Assembly: GCF_900108085.1 (NCBI RefSeq)
Contig: NZ_FNVR01000001.1
Location: 62,712 to 126,711 of the forward strand
Length of the DNA stretch: 64,000 bases
DNA from: Algoriphagus boritolerans DSM 17298 = JCM 18970
GTDB taxonomy: Bacteria > Bacteroidota > Bacteroidia > Cytophagales > Cyclobacteriaceae
Direction of reading: 5' to 3'
Shown: positions 40,255 to 49,915 of the stretch, piece by piece
How the letters are laid out: every line of letters starts with the position of its first letter
How positions within the stretch are numbered: position 1 is the first letter of the stretch
Position numbers and translations under genes: made by a program
Notes under the pieces: model-generated
Databases searched by the model: none
Told to the model about the DNA's origin: nothing
What the model saw: only the letters and a program-made list of their open reading frames with translations

Positions 40255-41367
40255 ATGTCTATTAACTCAACCGGTAATCTATCTTCTGAAACTATGAATT
40301 ACCTGGCATTGATCCAGTCGATTTTCCGTAAAAAAAGGAATCTGTTGACTTTTGGTGCAATAGGTTTGTTTCTGGGAATTTTGATTGCTTTTACTACACC
40401 TAAAGAATACCAATCCTCCTCCTATATTCTACTGGAATCAGAGGGAGGGGGAAGTTCATTAGGACAAATGGGGGCATTGGCTGGATTAGCCGGTATTAAC
40501 ATGTCCCAGCTTCAACCGGATCAAATGGCCTTGACCTCTGAGATTTTTCCTGATGTGATCCATAGCAGAGATTTTCTGAGAGAAATTTCAAAAGAGGAAT
40601 TTAGGTTTGAGTCCAAAGCAGGTCAAGTCCAAACTTTGGGTGAATATTATCATCAAGAAAGACCCTCAAACATTGTAAAGAAAACTCTTAATTTCATCAT
40701 TAATTTACCCGCAATGGTGTCGGGATGGTTTGCAAAACCTGATCCCCTACCTTCTAATTTAGCCGATGCGGTTGATTTACAAGATGATTTTTTGCGTTTG
40801 ACTAGCCAGGAGTTATTTGCAATTGGTGAACTAAAAAAAAGAATTCTTATTGAGCAAAAAGGAAAACTGATTCGCCTGAATGTTTCCATGCCTGAACCTT
40901 TGATCGCTGCACAAGTCAACTCAATGGTGTTGGAGCGATTAATCGCTTATGTGACTGAATACAAAGTAGGTAGGCAGCGAAAGAATATAGAATTCATCGA
41001 AGAGCGGGTTATGGAGATGGAGCAGAAATTCAATGAAGCTCAAATGAAACTTGCGTCATTTAGGGATTCCAATCAAGGTCTGGTATCACAGCGGGCGAGG
41101 ACACGCGAAGAGCAACTTCAGTTTGAATTCAGCATTGCATACAACGTCTACAACTCCCTCAAGCAGGAATTGGAGCAGGCAGCCATTCAGCTTAAAAAAG
41201 AGACACCTATTTTCACAGTTTTAGAAAAAGCCGCCATACCGATCGGTCCATCAAAACCCAACAAACCGCTGATACTTATTTTCTCTATTTTCCTTGGGCT
41301 ATTCATGGGAGTCCTTTTTAATCTGTATAAAATTTTAACAAGCCAAATCAACTTTAGCAATAAATGA
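40255..41367 (+). CDS. Wzz-type chain-length determinant (no kinase domain)
   Basis: 370 residues. A first membrane helix at about 33-53 (FGAIGLFLGILIAF) is followed by a periplasmic region with a long coiled coil (RVMEMEQKFNEAQMKLASF), then a proline-rich stretch and a second helix (LILIFSIFLGLFMGVLF, about 343-361). This is the Wzz/GumC topology that sets polymer length in Wzx/Wzy systems. There is no C-terminal tyrosine kinase, so any Wzc-like kinase would have to be encoded elsewhere. The stop overlaps the next start (ATGA). Confidence 0.9.
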   Translation: MSINSTGNLSSETMNYLALIQSIFRKKRNLLTFGAIGLFLGILIAFTTPKEYQSSSYILLESEGGGSSLGQMGALAGLAGINMSQLQPDQMALTSEIFPDVIHSRDFLREISKEEFRFESKAGQVQTLGEYYHQERPSNIVKKTLNFIINLPAMVSGWFAKPDPLPSNLADAVDLQDDFLRLTSQELFAIGELKKRILIEQKGKLIRLNVSMPEPLIAAQVNSMVLERLIAYVTEYKVGRQRKNIEFIEERVMEMEQKFNEAQMKLASFRDSNQGLVSQRARTREEQLQFEFSIAYNVYNSLKQELEQAAIQLKKETPIFTVLEKAAIPIGPSKPNKPLILIFSIFLGLFMGVLFNLYKILTSQINFSNK

Positions 41368-42494
41368 AATCTATTCAAATGGTTGATCTCCGTACTCAGT
41401 ATGACTGTATCAAATCAGAGGTCGATCATGCCATCCAGCAAGTATTGTCCAGTACGGCTTTTATCAACGGACCTGATGTCAAACAATTTGCCGAGGAATT
41501 AGCTCATTATACCGGTGCAAATCATGTGATTCCCTGTGCCAATGGAACCGATGCCTTGCAAATTGCCATGATGGCACTAGATTTTGAGCCAGGTGCCGAA
41601 GTGATTGTCCCTGCCTTTACCTATGTAGCAACTGTTGAGGTGATTTCGTTATTGGGGTTGAGGCCGAGATTCGTTGATGTTTTGTCAGATACCTTTGAAC
41701 TGGATCCCGAGTCATTGGAAAAGGTAGTAAATCCAAAAGTAGTCGGAATAGTACCTGTCCACCTTTTTGGACAGTGTTCTAATATGGAGTTCATCTTGAA
41801 TTTTGCACAGAAATATGATTTGAAAGTAATTGAGGATACAGCTCAGGCAATTGGTGCTGTTTATACTTTTTCTGATGGAAGAAAATCACAGGCAGGAACA
41901 ATGGGTGCTGTCGGAACAACTTCTTTTTTTCCTTCGAAAAATCTGGGATGCTATGGTGATGGAGGAGCCATGTTTACCAATGACTCTGAGTTGGCTGAAA
42001 AGCTAAGAATAATTGCCAACCATGGCCAAAGGAAGAAATACTACCATGAATCAATCGGTGTCAATTCCAGATTGGATACGCTTCAGGCAGCGATATTAAG
42101 AATAAAACTCAAACACCTGGATAAGTATTCCGCTTCCAGAAACGAAGTGGCTGACCGATATGATCAGGCATTTTTGGATCATCCAAATATTAAAACACCC
42201 AAACGAGCAGCTAATTCTACCCATGTGTTCCATCAGTACACAGTTCAGGTCGAAGGCTACGCCCGGGAGGAATTGAAAAATTACCTTCAGGAAAAAGGAG
42301 TGCCCACGATGGTTTATTATCCCGTTCCCCTTCACCTTCAGCAGGCCTATGTGCAATATGGAAATCAGGAAGGTGATTTTCCTGTGGCGGAATCACTTTG
42401 TAAGAAAGTTCTGTCCCTTCCCATTCATACCGAAATGGAAAAAGACCAACAGGACTATATCATTGAAACAATAAAGAGTTTTTTCAGACAATGA
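41364..42494 (+). CDS. DegT/DnrJ/EryC1 sugar aminotransferase, WbpE-like
   Basis: 376 residues, a PLP-dependent nucleotide-sugar aminotransferase. The PLP lysine is Lys192 in TSFFPSKNLGCYGDGG. Other family segments are PCANGTDALQIAMMAL and GIVPVHLFGQCSN. Its closest context is the following two genes, a WbpD-like acetyltransferase and a WbpB-like dehydrogenase. Together these make the 3-amino group of a 2,3-diacetamido-uronic acid, so WbpE-like activity on a 3-keto-GlcNAcA is the likely role. It is coupled to both neighbours by overlaps. Confidence 0.9.
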   Translation: MKSIQMVDLRTQYDCIKSEVDHAIQQVLSSTAFINGPDVKQFAEELAHYTGANHVIPCANGTDALQIAMMALDFEPGAEVIVPAFTYVATVEVISLLGLRPRFVDVLSDTFELDPESLEKVVNPKVVGIVPVHLFGQCSNMEFILNFAQKYDLKVIEDTAQAIGAVYTFSDGRKSQAGTMGAVGTTSFFPSKNLGCYGDGGAMFTNDSELAEKLRIIANHGQRKKYYHESIGVNSRLDTLQAAILRIKLKHLDKYSASRNEVADRYDQAFLDHPNIKTPKRAANSTHVFHQYTVQVEGYAREELKNYLQEKGVPTMVYYPVPLHLQQAYVQYGNQEGDFPVAESLCKKVLSLPIHTEMEKDQQDYIIETIKSFFRQ

Positions 42495-43066
42495 AAGAAT
42501 ATTATTCTCACGAAACAGCCATCATCGATGAAGGCTGTGAAATCGGAAAAGGAACCAAAATCTGGCACTTTTCCCATATAATGCCCAACTGCAAGCTTGG
42601 TGAAAACTGCAACATAGGCCAAAATGTGGTGATTTCTCCCGAAGTGGTTTTGGGTAAAAATGTGAAAGTTCAAAACAACGTGTCCATTTATACCGGAGTC
42701 ACTTGCGATGATGATGTTTTTTTGGGACCGTCTATGGTTTTCACCAACGTGATCAATCCAAGAAGTGCAGTAAATAGACGTGGTCAATATTCAAAGACGC
42801 ATGTCGGTAGAGGTGCGTCTATTGGAGCCAACGCGACGATTGTATGCGGACATGATATTGGGGAGTATGCTTTTATCGGTGCTGGAGCAGTGGTGACCAA
42901 AACGATCCCTTCCTATGCACTGGTGGTGGGTAATCCTTCCCGTCAAATCGGCTGGATGAGTGAGTACGGACATAAATTGGTATTTGATCAGGAAGGGTTT
43001 GCTACTTGTCCGGAGTCAGGAGAAAAATATCAACTCAAAAGCGGAACAGTGTCCAAAATCAATTAA
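42491..43066 (+). CDS. WbpD-like N-acetyltransferase
   Basis: 191 residues of left-handed beta-helix repeats. KGTKIWHFSHIMPNCKLGEN and DVFLGPSMVFTNVINPRS are hallmarks of the WbpD group, which N-acetylates the 3-amino sugar of UDP-GlcNAc(3NH2)A. The C-terminal extension with CPESGEKY is also typical. It overlaps the aminotransferase by four bases and is followed by the WbpB-like dehydrogenase. Confidence 0.92.
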   Translation: MKEYYSHETAIIDEGCEIGKGTKIWHFSHIMPNCKLGENCNIGQNVVISPEVVLGKNVKVQNNVSIYTGVTCDDDVFLGPSMVFTNVINPRSAVNRRGQYSKTHVGRGASIGANATIVCGHDIGEYAFIGAGAVVTKTIPSYALVVGNPSRQIGWMSEYGHKLVFDQEGFATCPESGEKYQLKSGTVSKIN

Positions 43067-43128
43067 TTAAACGAAGGTTTTTTGAAGTAGAAAAAAATCC
43101 CTTCAGTTGAATTTCAACTAACTAAATA

Positions 43129-44094
43129 ATGAAAAATTTCGCACTAATAGGCGCTGCAGGCTATATCGCTCCACGACACATGAAGGCAATAAAAGACACC
43201 GGAAATAGACTGTTGGCTGCCTTTGACAAATTTGACAGTGTTGGTGTAATGGATAGTTATTTTCCTGACGCTGATTTTTTTACCGAATTCGAACGTTTTG
43301 ACCGCCATGTGGAAAAGTTGAAGCGAACTGAAAACAAGATTGATTACGTCAGTATTTGCTCCCCCAATTACCTGCATGATTCTCACATTCGATTCGGACT
43401 CAGAGTAGGAGCAAATGTGATCTGTGAGAAGCCTTTGGTATTGAATCCTTGGAATATTGATGCGTTGAAAGAGGTGGAAAAAGAGCACGGGAAAAAAGTT
43501 TACAATATTCTTCAGCTGAGACTTCATCCATCTATTATTGCTTTGAAGGAGCGGATTCAAAACGGTCCGAAGGACAAAATCTATGATATTGATTTGGCCT
43601 ACATCACCTCCAGAGGACATTGGTACTACACCTCCTGGAAAGGTGACGTGAGCAAATCAGGTGGTATTGCGACCAATATCGGGGTACATTTCTACGATAT
43701 GCTGACTTGGGTTTTTGGCCCAGTCAAAACCAATCAGGTCCACATTCATACCCATGATCGTGCTGCAGGATATCTGGAACTCGAAAAGGCCCGCGTGAGA
43801 TGGTTTTTAAGTATCAATGCAGACACCCTACCCGATTCGGTAAAAGCCAAGGGAGGAAGAACTTTCCGTTCCCTCTCTTTGGAAGGAGAAGAGATAGAGT
43901 TTAGCGACGGGTTTACGGAGTTGCATACCCACAGTTACCAGCATATTTTAGATGGAAATGGTTTTGGCTTGGATGAAGCCATGAATAGTATCCAGCTGGT
44001 TCATGATATCCGACACATGAAGCCACTAGGCCTGGTGGGAGAATATCATCCTTTTGCCAAACTTAATTTGGCTAAACATCCTTTTGAAAATTAA
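43129..44094 (+). CDS. WbpB-like Gfo/Idh/MocA sugar dehydrogenase
   Basis: 321 residues. The N-terminal NAD fold begins FALIGAAGYIAPRHMKAIKD, and the EKP motif appears in CEKPLVLNPWN. The catalytic-region signature is SGGIATNIGVHFYDMLTWVF. This pattern matches WbpB, which oxidises UDP-GlcNAcA to its 3-keto form for transamination by WbpE. The three genes 41364-44094 thus form the conversion to UDP-GlcNAc(3NAc)A. The first step would need a UDP-GlcNAc 6-dehydrogenase, possibly the gene at 63122. Confidence 0.9.
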   Translation: MKNFALIGAAGYIAPRHMKAIKDTGNRLLAAFDKFDSVGVMDSYFPDADFFTEFERFDRHVEKLKRTENKIDYVSICSPNYLHDSHIRFGLRVGANVICEKPLVLNPWNIDALKEVEKEHGKKVYNILQLRLHPSIIALKERIQNGPKDKIYDIDLAYITSRGHWYYTSWKGDVSKSGGIATNIGVHFYDMLTWVFGPVKTNQVHIHTHDRAAGYLELEKARVRWFLSINADTLPDSVKAKGGRTFRSLSLEGEEIEFSDGFTELHTHSYQHILDGNGFGLDEAMNSIQLVHDIRHMKPLGLVGEYHPFAKLNLAKHPFEN

Positions 44095-44109
44095 TTAAGA
44101 ACATATATA

Positions 44110-45096
44110 ATGGAATTGAAAGATTCAAAAATCCTCGTAATTGGTGGGGCTGGTTTTATTGGCAGTTTTGTCGTTTCAGAACTTTTAAAGGAGCCAGTGG
44201 CTGAGGTAGTTGTCTATGATAACTTTGCCAGAGGAAAGAAAGATTATTTGGTAGAGCAATTAAAAGACCCTAGATGCAGCATTTTTCCAATAGGTGGGGA
44301 TGTGAGAGAAATTGACATTCTCGACACCGCCATGCAAGGAAAAGATTATGTGGTTTGCCTGGCGGCTATGTGGTTGCTTCACTGTAAAGATTATCCAAGA
44401 ACGGCCTTCGAGGTAAATATTGCCGGAACCTTTAATGTCTTGGAGGCTTGTGTGAAGCACAAGATCAAAAAGTTAATCTGGTCTTCTTCAGCCTCTGTTT
44501 ACGGAGATGCCGTAGAATTGCCGATGACTGAATCTCATCCATTCAACAATAAGAATTTTTACGGTGCAACAAAGATTGCCGGTGAAGCCATGGCTACAGC
44601 ATTTCATGACCGCTATGGACTTCAGGTGATAGGATTACGCTACATGAATGTCTATGGTCCTCATCAAGACCAAACTGCCGCTTACACCGGTGTCGTTCCC
44701 ATTATGTTAAATAAAATCGAGTCCAACGAATCTCCGGTAATTAATGGTGATGGAAGTCAGGCTTATGATTTTATCTATGTGGAGGATGTCGCAAGATGTA
44801 ATGTTCAGGCATTGAAAAGTGATATGAAGTTTGGAATGTACAATGTTGGCACAGAAGTCCAAACCTCCATCCGGGAGCTTTGCAACCTGATTCTTGAGCT
44901 TAAAAATTCCAAACTGGAGGTTACCTACAAGCCGTATTCTGCTGATGATGCCAGAGCTTTGGTGCAAAATCGAATTGGTTCTAGAAAAAAGGCGGAGGAA
45001 GAACTGGGCTTTTTGTACAAATACACCTTAAGAGAAGGTCTGCTTAAATTGATCGATTGGAGAATTGCCACTGGTGTTGACAAAGCAAAAGTTTAG
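44110..45096 (+). CDS. NAD-dependent epimerase/dehydratase
   Basis: 328 residues, extended short-chain dehydrogenase. The nucleotide motif is VIGGAGFIGSFVVSELL, the active-site Ser is in IWSSSASVYGD, and the YxxxK pair is in NFYGATKIAGE. The late segment DFIYVEDVARCNVQAL is typical. It acts on a nucleotide sugar as 4-epimerase or dehydratase/decarboxylase; the exact reaction is open. The following aminotransferase suggests it makes a keto sugar that is then aminated. Confidence 0.88.
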   Translation: MELKDSKILVIGGAGFIGSFVVSELLKEPVAEVVVYDNFARGKKDYLVEQLKDPRCSIFPIGGDVREIDILDTAMQGKDYVVCLAAMWLLHCKDYPRTAFEVNIAGTFNVLEACVKHKIKKLIWSSSASVYGDAVELPMTESHPFNNKNFYGATKIAGEAMATAFHDRYGLQVIGLRYMNVYGPHQDQTAAYTGVVPIMLNKIESNESPVINGDGSQAYDFIYVEDVARCNVQALKSDMKFGMYNVGTEVQTSIRELCNLILELKNSKLEVTYKPYSADDARALVQNRIGSRKKAEEELGFLYKYTLREGLLKLIDWRIATGVDKAKV

Positions 45097-45130
45097 AAAT
45101 AAGTCAGGGTCAAGGAGAATTTACTGAAAA

Positions 45131-46279
45131 ATGAGTCTTGTAGAAAAAAGAAATATACCCATTTCACTTCCTGTAACAGGATTAGAAGAATGGGAAGCAA
45201 CTAAGGAACCGCTAATGAGTGGCTGGATTACATCCGGTCCAAAAGTAAGGGAGTTTGAGCAGCTTTTTGCCGAAAGACATCAAGTCAAACACGCCTTGGC
45301 AGTCACCAGTGCGACGACGGCTTTGCACTTGGCTCTAGTCGCTTTGGAAGTAGGACCAGGTGACGAGGTCATTGTTCCTGCATTTACTTGGGTTTCTACT
45401 GCAAACGTAGTCTTGTACTGCGGAGCAAAAGTGGTTTTCGCGGATATAGATCCATTTACTTTTAATATTGATCCCAAAGACCTCGCTAAGCGAATTTCCT
45501 CAAAAACCAAAGCGATCATACCTGTCCATTTATTTGGACTGTGTGCCGACATGGATGAAATCAAGCGGATTGCAGGGAATATTCCCTTGGTAGAGGATGG
45601 GGCCTGTGCAGCTGGTGCTGCATATAAAGGAACTCCTGCCGGAGCTTTGGGTACCATCGGATGTTTCTCATTCCACCCCAGAAAGTCCGTGACCACCGGT
45701 GAAGGTGGGATGCTTACTACCAATGATGATCACTTAGCAGAGTTGATGGGAATGCTTCGCAATCACGGAGCGTCCATCTCAGAGGAACAGCGCCACCATG
45801 GGCCTAAACCGTATATCCTTCCGGATTTCAACCTTTTGGGTTATAACTATCGAATGACTGACCTCCAAGGGGCTGTCGGTGTGGTTCAAATTAAAAAATT
45901 GGATCAATTCATTCAGGAAAGATCCAAATGGGCGGCCTATTATTCTGATCAGCTTAAAGACTTGGATTGGTTGAGAACTCCTTCTTTCGGTTCTGATTAC
46001 CACCATGGCTGGCAGTCTTATGTCACTTTTGTGGACGAATCCAAAGCTCCTGCTTCCAGAAATCAAATCATGGAACTGCTGCAGGAAAGAGGAATCTCTA
46101 CCAGACCTGGGACCCATGCCGTTCACATGCTCAACTTTTATAAAGAAAAATATCAAATCCAGCCATCTGACTTTCCAGGTGCACAGGCGGCCAATGACTT
46201 CTCTATGGCAATTCCATTGCATAATAGAATGTCAGAAGAGGATTTTAACTATGTGGTTCAGGTTCTAAAAGAACTATGA
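45131..46279 (+). CDS. Second DegT/DnrJ/EryC1 sugar aminotransferase
   Basis: 382 residues. The PLP lysine is Lys185 in SFHPRKSVTTGEGG. Family segments include AVTSATTALHLALVAL and GCFSFHPR. It differs clearly from the WbpE-like enzyme at 41364 and is closer to the PseC/ArnB-like group, but the sugar is not established. Start 35 bp after the epimerase; the stop overlaps the next gene (ATGA). Confidence 0.9.
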   Translation: MSLVEKRNIPISLPVTGLEEWEATKEPLMSGWITSGPKVREFEQLFAERHQVKHALAVTSATTALHLALVALEVGPGDEVIVPAFTWVSTANVVLYCGAKVVFADIDPFTFNIDPKDLAKRISSKTKAIIPVHLFGLCADMDEIKRIAGNIPLVEDGACAAGAAYKGTPAGALGTIGCFSFHPRKSVTTGEGGMLTTNDDHLAELMGMLRNHGASISEEQRHHGPKPYILPDFNLLGYNYRMTDLQGAVGVVQIKKLDQFIQERSKWAAYYSDQLKDLDWLRTPSFGSDYHHGWQSYVTFVDESKAPASRNQIMELLQERGISTRPGTHAVHMLNFYKEKYQIQPSDFPGAQAANDFSMAIPLHNRMSEEDFNYVVQVLKEL

Positions 46280-47412
46280 TAAAAGTCAAGTTTTCCCGAT
46301 TAAAGATGAGTTTGGTTTATTTAATCGGAAGTATTGTTTTTTTTTCATGGGGACTTGGTGTAGGTAAATTCCAGGTGTTTCCCTACCAATATCTCGAAGA
46401 GGTAAATGCCCTATTATTACCACATTCCCAAGAACCTCCGGGTCTTGGAAATGAAGTAAGTTTATTGGACTTAGCTTTTACAGATGAGATCATCGAGTCT
46501 GAGTTGCTTTATAGCCCTCTAACAACAATTGAAGGTATTCAAGAAAAAAATAGCCAAATTTTTGTTGAATTAGATAATTTTGAGTCTATCTATGATGATA
46601 TTGAAGTAGTTGATGCTCAGCTGCTTTCATTAGATAGTGGGGCGACTTCTATACAAAAGGTAAGTTTTAACTTCAGAGGGAAACACTTTGATGCTTTTGC
46701 TTATGCTTTGATTAATCAAGAAGGAGGCTCAAAAACTTCAACTTTGGTCATACCGGGAAGTGGATTAAATCAAGCCTCCATGATTTTCAAAAAAAATCCG
46801 AATAATTACCATTTCAGTCTTTTTGAAATTTTGGCAGAACTGAAAAATAATGATTCTTATATTTTTATTCATCCTAATGAGGGAGTCTTGGCTTTCCATA
46901 ATGGTAGCCATAAGTTAAATTATAACTTCATTACCAATTATCAAATAAATAATGGAGGCTCATATTCTGCGAGTTATTTAATACAGACAATTGCATTTGA
47001 AAAATACCTGAAGCTTAAATACTCTCAAACAATTATAATGGGCTTATCTCAAGGAGGATTAGCTACGATGATTAATGCGCTGGAATCTGAACCAGATATC
47101 GCAATCGTATCTTCGGGATATTCTGTGTTAAATGAGAAAATTGAATGGAGTGGACACGATCAGATTATTATTCCTGGAATATCAAAGAGGCTTAGGGCGG
47201 AGAATGTGAAAGATGAATTGGCTCAAAGTAAAACCTCCTGGCTTTTTACATATGGATTAAAGGAAAAAGGAATTTATAAAATGGAAGCAAATCAATCGTT
47301 AACTGCTTCATTAATAGATGATTTACCAAATGTTGATGTAGATATCCATCAGGAAGGTCATCAGTTTCCGGTAAAAGAGATAAATAGATTTTTACAGAAC
47401 AAATTGAAATAA
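46276..47412 (+). CDS. Membrane-anchored alpha/beta-hydrolase-like protein
   Basis: 378 residues. An N-terminal helix (about 11-27) anchors or exports the protein. The C-terminal 220 residues look like an alpha/beta hydrolase: the nucleophile motif GLSQGG (about residue 258), an early TLVIPGSGLNQASMIF oxyanion-type segment, and a late His in QEGHQFPVKEI. No named family was recognised. As it lies between an aminotransferase and the asparagine-synthase-like gene, a role in removing or transferring acyl groups on the polymer is possible but unproven. The reading is AT-rich compared with the upstream genes. Confidence 0.6.
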   Translation: MIKVKFSRLKMSLVYLIGSIVFFSWGLGVGKFQVFPYQYLEEVNALLLPHSQEPPGLGNEVSLLDLAFTDEIIESELLYSPLTTIEGIQEKNSQIFVELDNFESIYDDIEVVDAQLLSLDSGATSIQKVSFNFRGKHFDAFAYALINQEGGSKTSTLVIPGSGLNQASMIFKKNPNNYHFSLFEILAELKNNDSYIFIHPNEGVLAFHNGSHKLNYNFITNYQINNGGSYSASYLIQTIAFEKYLKLKYSQTIIMGLSQGGLATMINALESEPDIAIVSSGYSVLNEKIEWSGHDQIIIPGISKRLRAENVKDELAQSKTSWLFTYGLKEKGIYKMEANQSLTASLIDDLPNVDVDIHQEGHQFPVKEINRFLQNKLK

Positions 47413-49314
47413 ATGTGTGGGATAGTAGGGGTATTTAATCTTGATGGTCAACCATTTTCCAGAAATCACATCCAGAGAATGAATGATTCTTTAGCCCATC
47501 GTGGACCAGATGGTGAGGGTTATTTTATCAAAGAAAATATTGCTCTGGCCCATAAGAGACTAGCAATTTTGGATACATCCACTAAAGGATTACAACCCAT
47601 GACTTCCAAAAATGGCAATTGGGTAATAACCTTCAACGGATGTATCTATAATTATTTGGAATTGAAGCAAGAACTAAAAGCTAAAGGTCATTCATTTGTT
47701 TCTACTACTGATACAGAGGTAATCGTTGAAGGTCTTGAGGCTTATGGTCCTACCTTTTTTGAGCGGTTGGATGGAATGTTTGCAGTAGGTGCATGGAACA
47801 AAGAGGAAAAGACAATTTATTTAAGTAGGGATAGATATGGTATTAAACCTTTGTACTATTGGTTTTCCGGAAAAACATTAGTTTTTGCTTCAGAAGTAAA
47901 AGCTATACTTGCCCATCCAGACTTTTCATTGAAATTGAATTTTTCTGCCTTGAATGAGTATTTCTCATTTCAAAATATGTTCTCATACAATACACTTTTT
48001 GAGGGTGTAATTATGTTGCCTCCAGCCAATACTGTTAAAGTTTCGAGTACCTCAACCTTTGTTAAGCATTATTCTTGGTGGGATTATGACTATTCAAATC
48101 CTGACGAAACAATGTCTTTCGAAGAAGCGAAAATTGAAACTGAGAGACTTTTTAAAAATGCAGTAGCCAAACAGATGATATCCGATGTGCCTGTTGGTTC
48201 GTATTTGTCTGGCGGAATGGACTCAGGTTCCATTACAGCACTTGCTTCAAGGCATGTAGATCGACTTTCTACTTTTACTTGTGGTTTTGACATGAGTGAA
48301 GTCACCGGTGTCGAAGCCAATTATGATGAAAGAAGGGATGCTGAGTTAATGGCAAATTATTTCAAAACCGAACACTATGAGCAGGTTTTAAACGCAGGTG
48401 ATATTAAATGGTCACTCCCTAAGCTCGTGTATCATTTGGAAGACTTAAGGGTGGGCATGTCCTATCCCAATTATTATATTTCTAGACTTGCTTCCAAGTT
48501 TGTCAAAGTTTGTCTCCAAGGCACTGGAGGCGATGAATTGTTTGGTGGCTATCCTTGGCGATATTACCGGATTTTTAAATCCGTCAGCCAAAGAGAATAC
48601 TTTGACTTATATTATCAATTTTGGCAGCGACTTGTCTCTGATCATCAAAAAAAAGACTTATTTAACCCAAATGTATATTCCAAAATTAACACGGAAGAAC
48701 CCAGGGAAATTTTTGAGCGAGTTTTTACGTTTAACAAAAAGTTAAATTATGAAAGCCCGGAACAACATATAAATAACTCACTCTATTTCGAAAGCAAGAC
48801 ATTTCTTCCAGGGCTTTTATTGGTAGGCGATAAGCTTTCCATGGCAAATGGACTGGAAGAGCGATTCCCTTTTATGGACAATGATTTGGTTAATTTTGCA
48901 CAAAAAATTCCTGTTCGCCACAAATTGGGAAACCTGGAGCAAATGAAGAAACTAGATGAAAATGTCTTCGGTAATAAGCGGAAGCAGTACCAGGAATTTG
49001 ATGATGGCAAAAATGTTTTGAGAAAAGCAATGATGGATTTTATCCCTGAGAAAATTATCAAAAGGAAAAAGCAAGGGTTTTCTGCTCCAGACGAAAGCTG
49101 GTACAGAGGGGAAAATGCAGATTATATCAAAGAATTGCTGTTGAACAAAAAAACCGTTTCCTCCGAGTTTATTTCTCAAGATTTCATCAAGAAAATTGTT
49201 GATGAGCATATCAATGACAGAATAAACCATAGGCTGCTCATCTGGAGCTTTATGAATTTCGAATGGTGGTGCAGAATCTTTTTAAATAATGAAAAACTGG
49301 ATGGACAGAGATAA
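47413..49314 (+). CDS. Asparagine-synthase-like glutamine amidotransferase
   Basis: 633 residues, start MCGIVGVFN with the essential N-terminal Cys2 of class II glutamine amidotransferases. The C-terminal half has the ATP-pyrophosphatase motif [16 protein letters not shown] and [17 protein letters not shown]. As annotated by family it makes asparagine. Inside polysaccharide loci close relatives amidate uronic acids (as WbpS does in Pseudomonas O-antigen), which fits the two uronic-acid dehydrogenases here. Both possibilities remain open. It overlaps the next start by 26 bp. Confidence 0.9.
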   Translation: MCGIVGVFNLDGQPFSRNHIQRMNDSLAHRGPDGEGYFIKENIALAHKRLAILDTSTKGLQPMTSKNGNWVITFNGCIYNYLELKQELKAKGHSFVSTTDTEVIVEGLEAYGPTFFERLDGMFAVGAWNKEEKTIYLSRDRYGIKPLYYWFSGKTLVFASEVKAILAHPDFSLKLNFSALNEYFSFQNMFSYNTLFEGVIMLPPANTVKVSSTSTFVKHYSWWDYDYSNPDETMSFEEAKIETERLFKNAVAKQMISDVPVGSYLSGGMDSGSITALASRHVDRLSTFTCGFDMSEVTGVEANYDERRDAELMANYFKTEHYEQVLNAGDIKWSLPKLVYHLEDLRVGMSYPNYYISRLASKFVKVCLQGTGGDELFGGYPWRYYRIFKSVSQREYFDLYYQFWQRLVSDHQKKDLFNPNVYSKINTEEPREIFERVFTFNKKLNYESPEQHINNSLYFESKTFLPGLLLVGDKLSMANGLEERFPFMDNDLVNFAQKIPVRHKLGNLEQMKKLDENVFGNKRKQYQEFDDGKNVLRKAMMDFIPEKIIKRKKQGFSAPDESWYRGENADYIKELLLNKKTVSSEFISQDFIKKIVDEHINDRINHRLLIWSFMNFEWWCRIFLNNEKLDGQR

Positions 49315-49840
49315 AATAGAATTCAAATCAACCGAACTCAGAGAACTTTATGAAAAATTAGTCGATATAAAGACAACTTTTGATCAGGAGTTCGTTGCGC
49401 AATTCAAGCGGTCTCTTCCATTTGCAGAACTGTTGTTTGATCGATGGGAAAGAGCTAAGGCCTTGGGTTTTGGTATCGGTTCTTCTATTTATGATTCCAG
49501 TCTGGTTATTGGAAAAGTTGTGGTCGGTGAAAATACATGGATAGGTCCAAACACGATTTTGGATGGCTCAGGTGGGTTGAAAATTGGAAGCTATTGTTCT
49601 ATATCTGCAGGTGTCCAACTTTATTCCCATGACACGGTGGAGTGGGCAATTAGTGGTGGTGAGGCTGAATATAAATACGCAGAGACTAGCATTGGGGATA
49701 ACTGTTACCTAGGACCGAATGTGATTGTTTCCAAAGGTGTGACCCTAGGCGAAAAGACAATAGTTGGGGCAAATAGCTTTGTGAATCAATCATTTCCTCC
49801 AAACTCAAAAATTGCGGGCAATCCTGCAAAACCAATTTGA
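49289..49840 (+). CDS. Hexapeptide-repeat acyltransferase
   Basis: 183 residues. The N-terminal ~60 residues are helical and charged, followed by a left-handed beta-helix ([19 protein letters not shown], then [20 protein letters not shown]) ending GNPAKPI. The catalytic His of the family is in YSHDTVEW. It probably acetylates a sugar of the polymer. The start overlaps the asparagine-synthase-like gene; an alternative ATG lies four codons in (49301). Confidence 0.85.
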   Translation: MKNWMDRDKIEFKSTELRELYEKLVDIKTTFDQEFVAQFKRSLPFAELLFDRWERAKALGFGIGSSIYDSSLVIGKVVVGENTWIGPNTILDGSGGLKIGSYCSISAGVQLYSHDTVEWAISGGEAEYKYAETSIGDNCYLGPNVIVSKGVTLGEKTIVGANSFVNQSFPPNSKIAGNPAKPI

Positions 49841-49915
49841 ATCCTTATATTCTTTATTCCTTAGATCAACAGGCTTTGACCTGTTTAAAGTGACAATTTT
49901 TAATCCAAGCATTCT

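Noticed and set aside
43101..43115. AGTTGAATTTCAACT palindrome before the WbpB-like gene as operator
   Set aside because: Short, AT-rich and with no second copy or promoter box around it.
49289..49314. Frameshift between the asparagine-synthase-like and acyltransferase genes
   Set aside because: Both proteins are complete by family length; the 26-bp overlap is a normal gene overlap.
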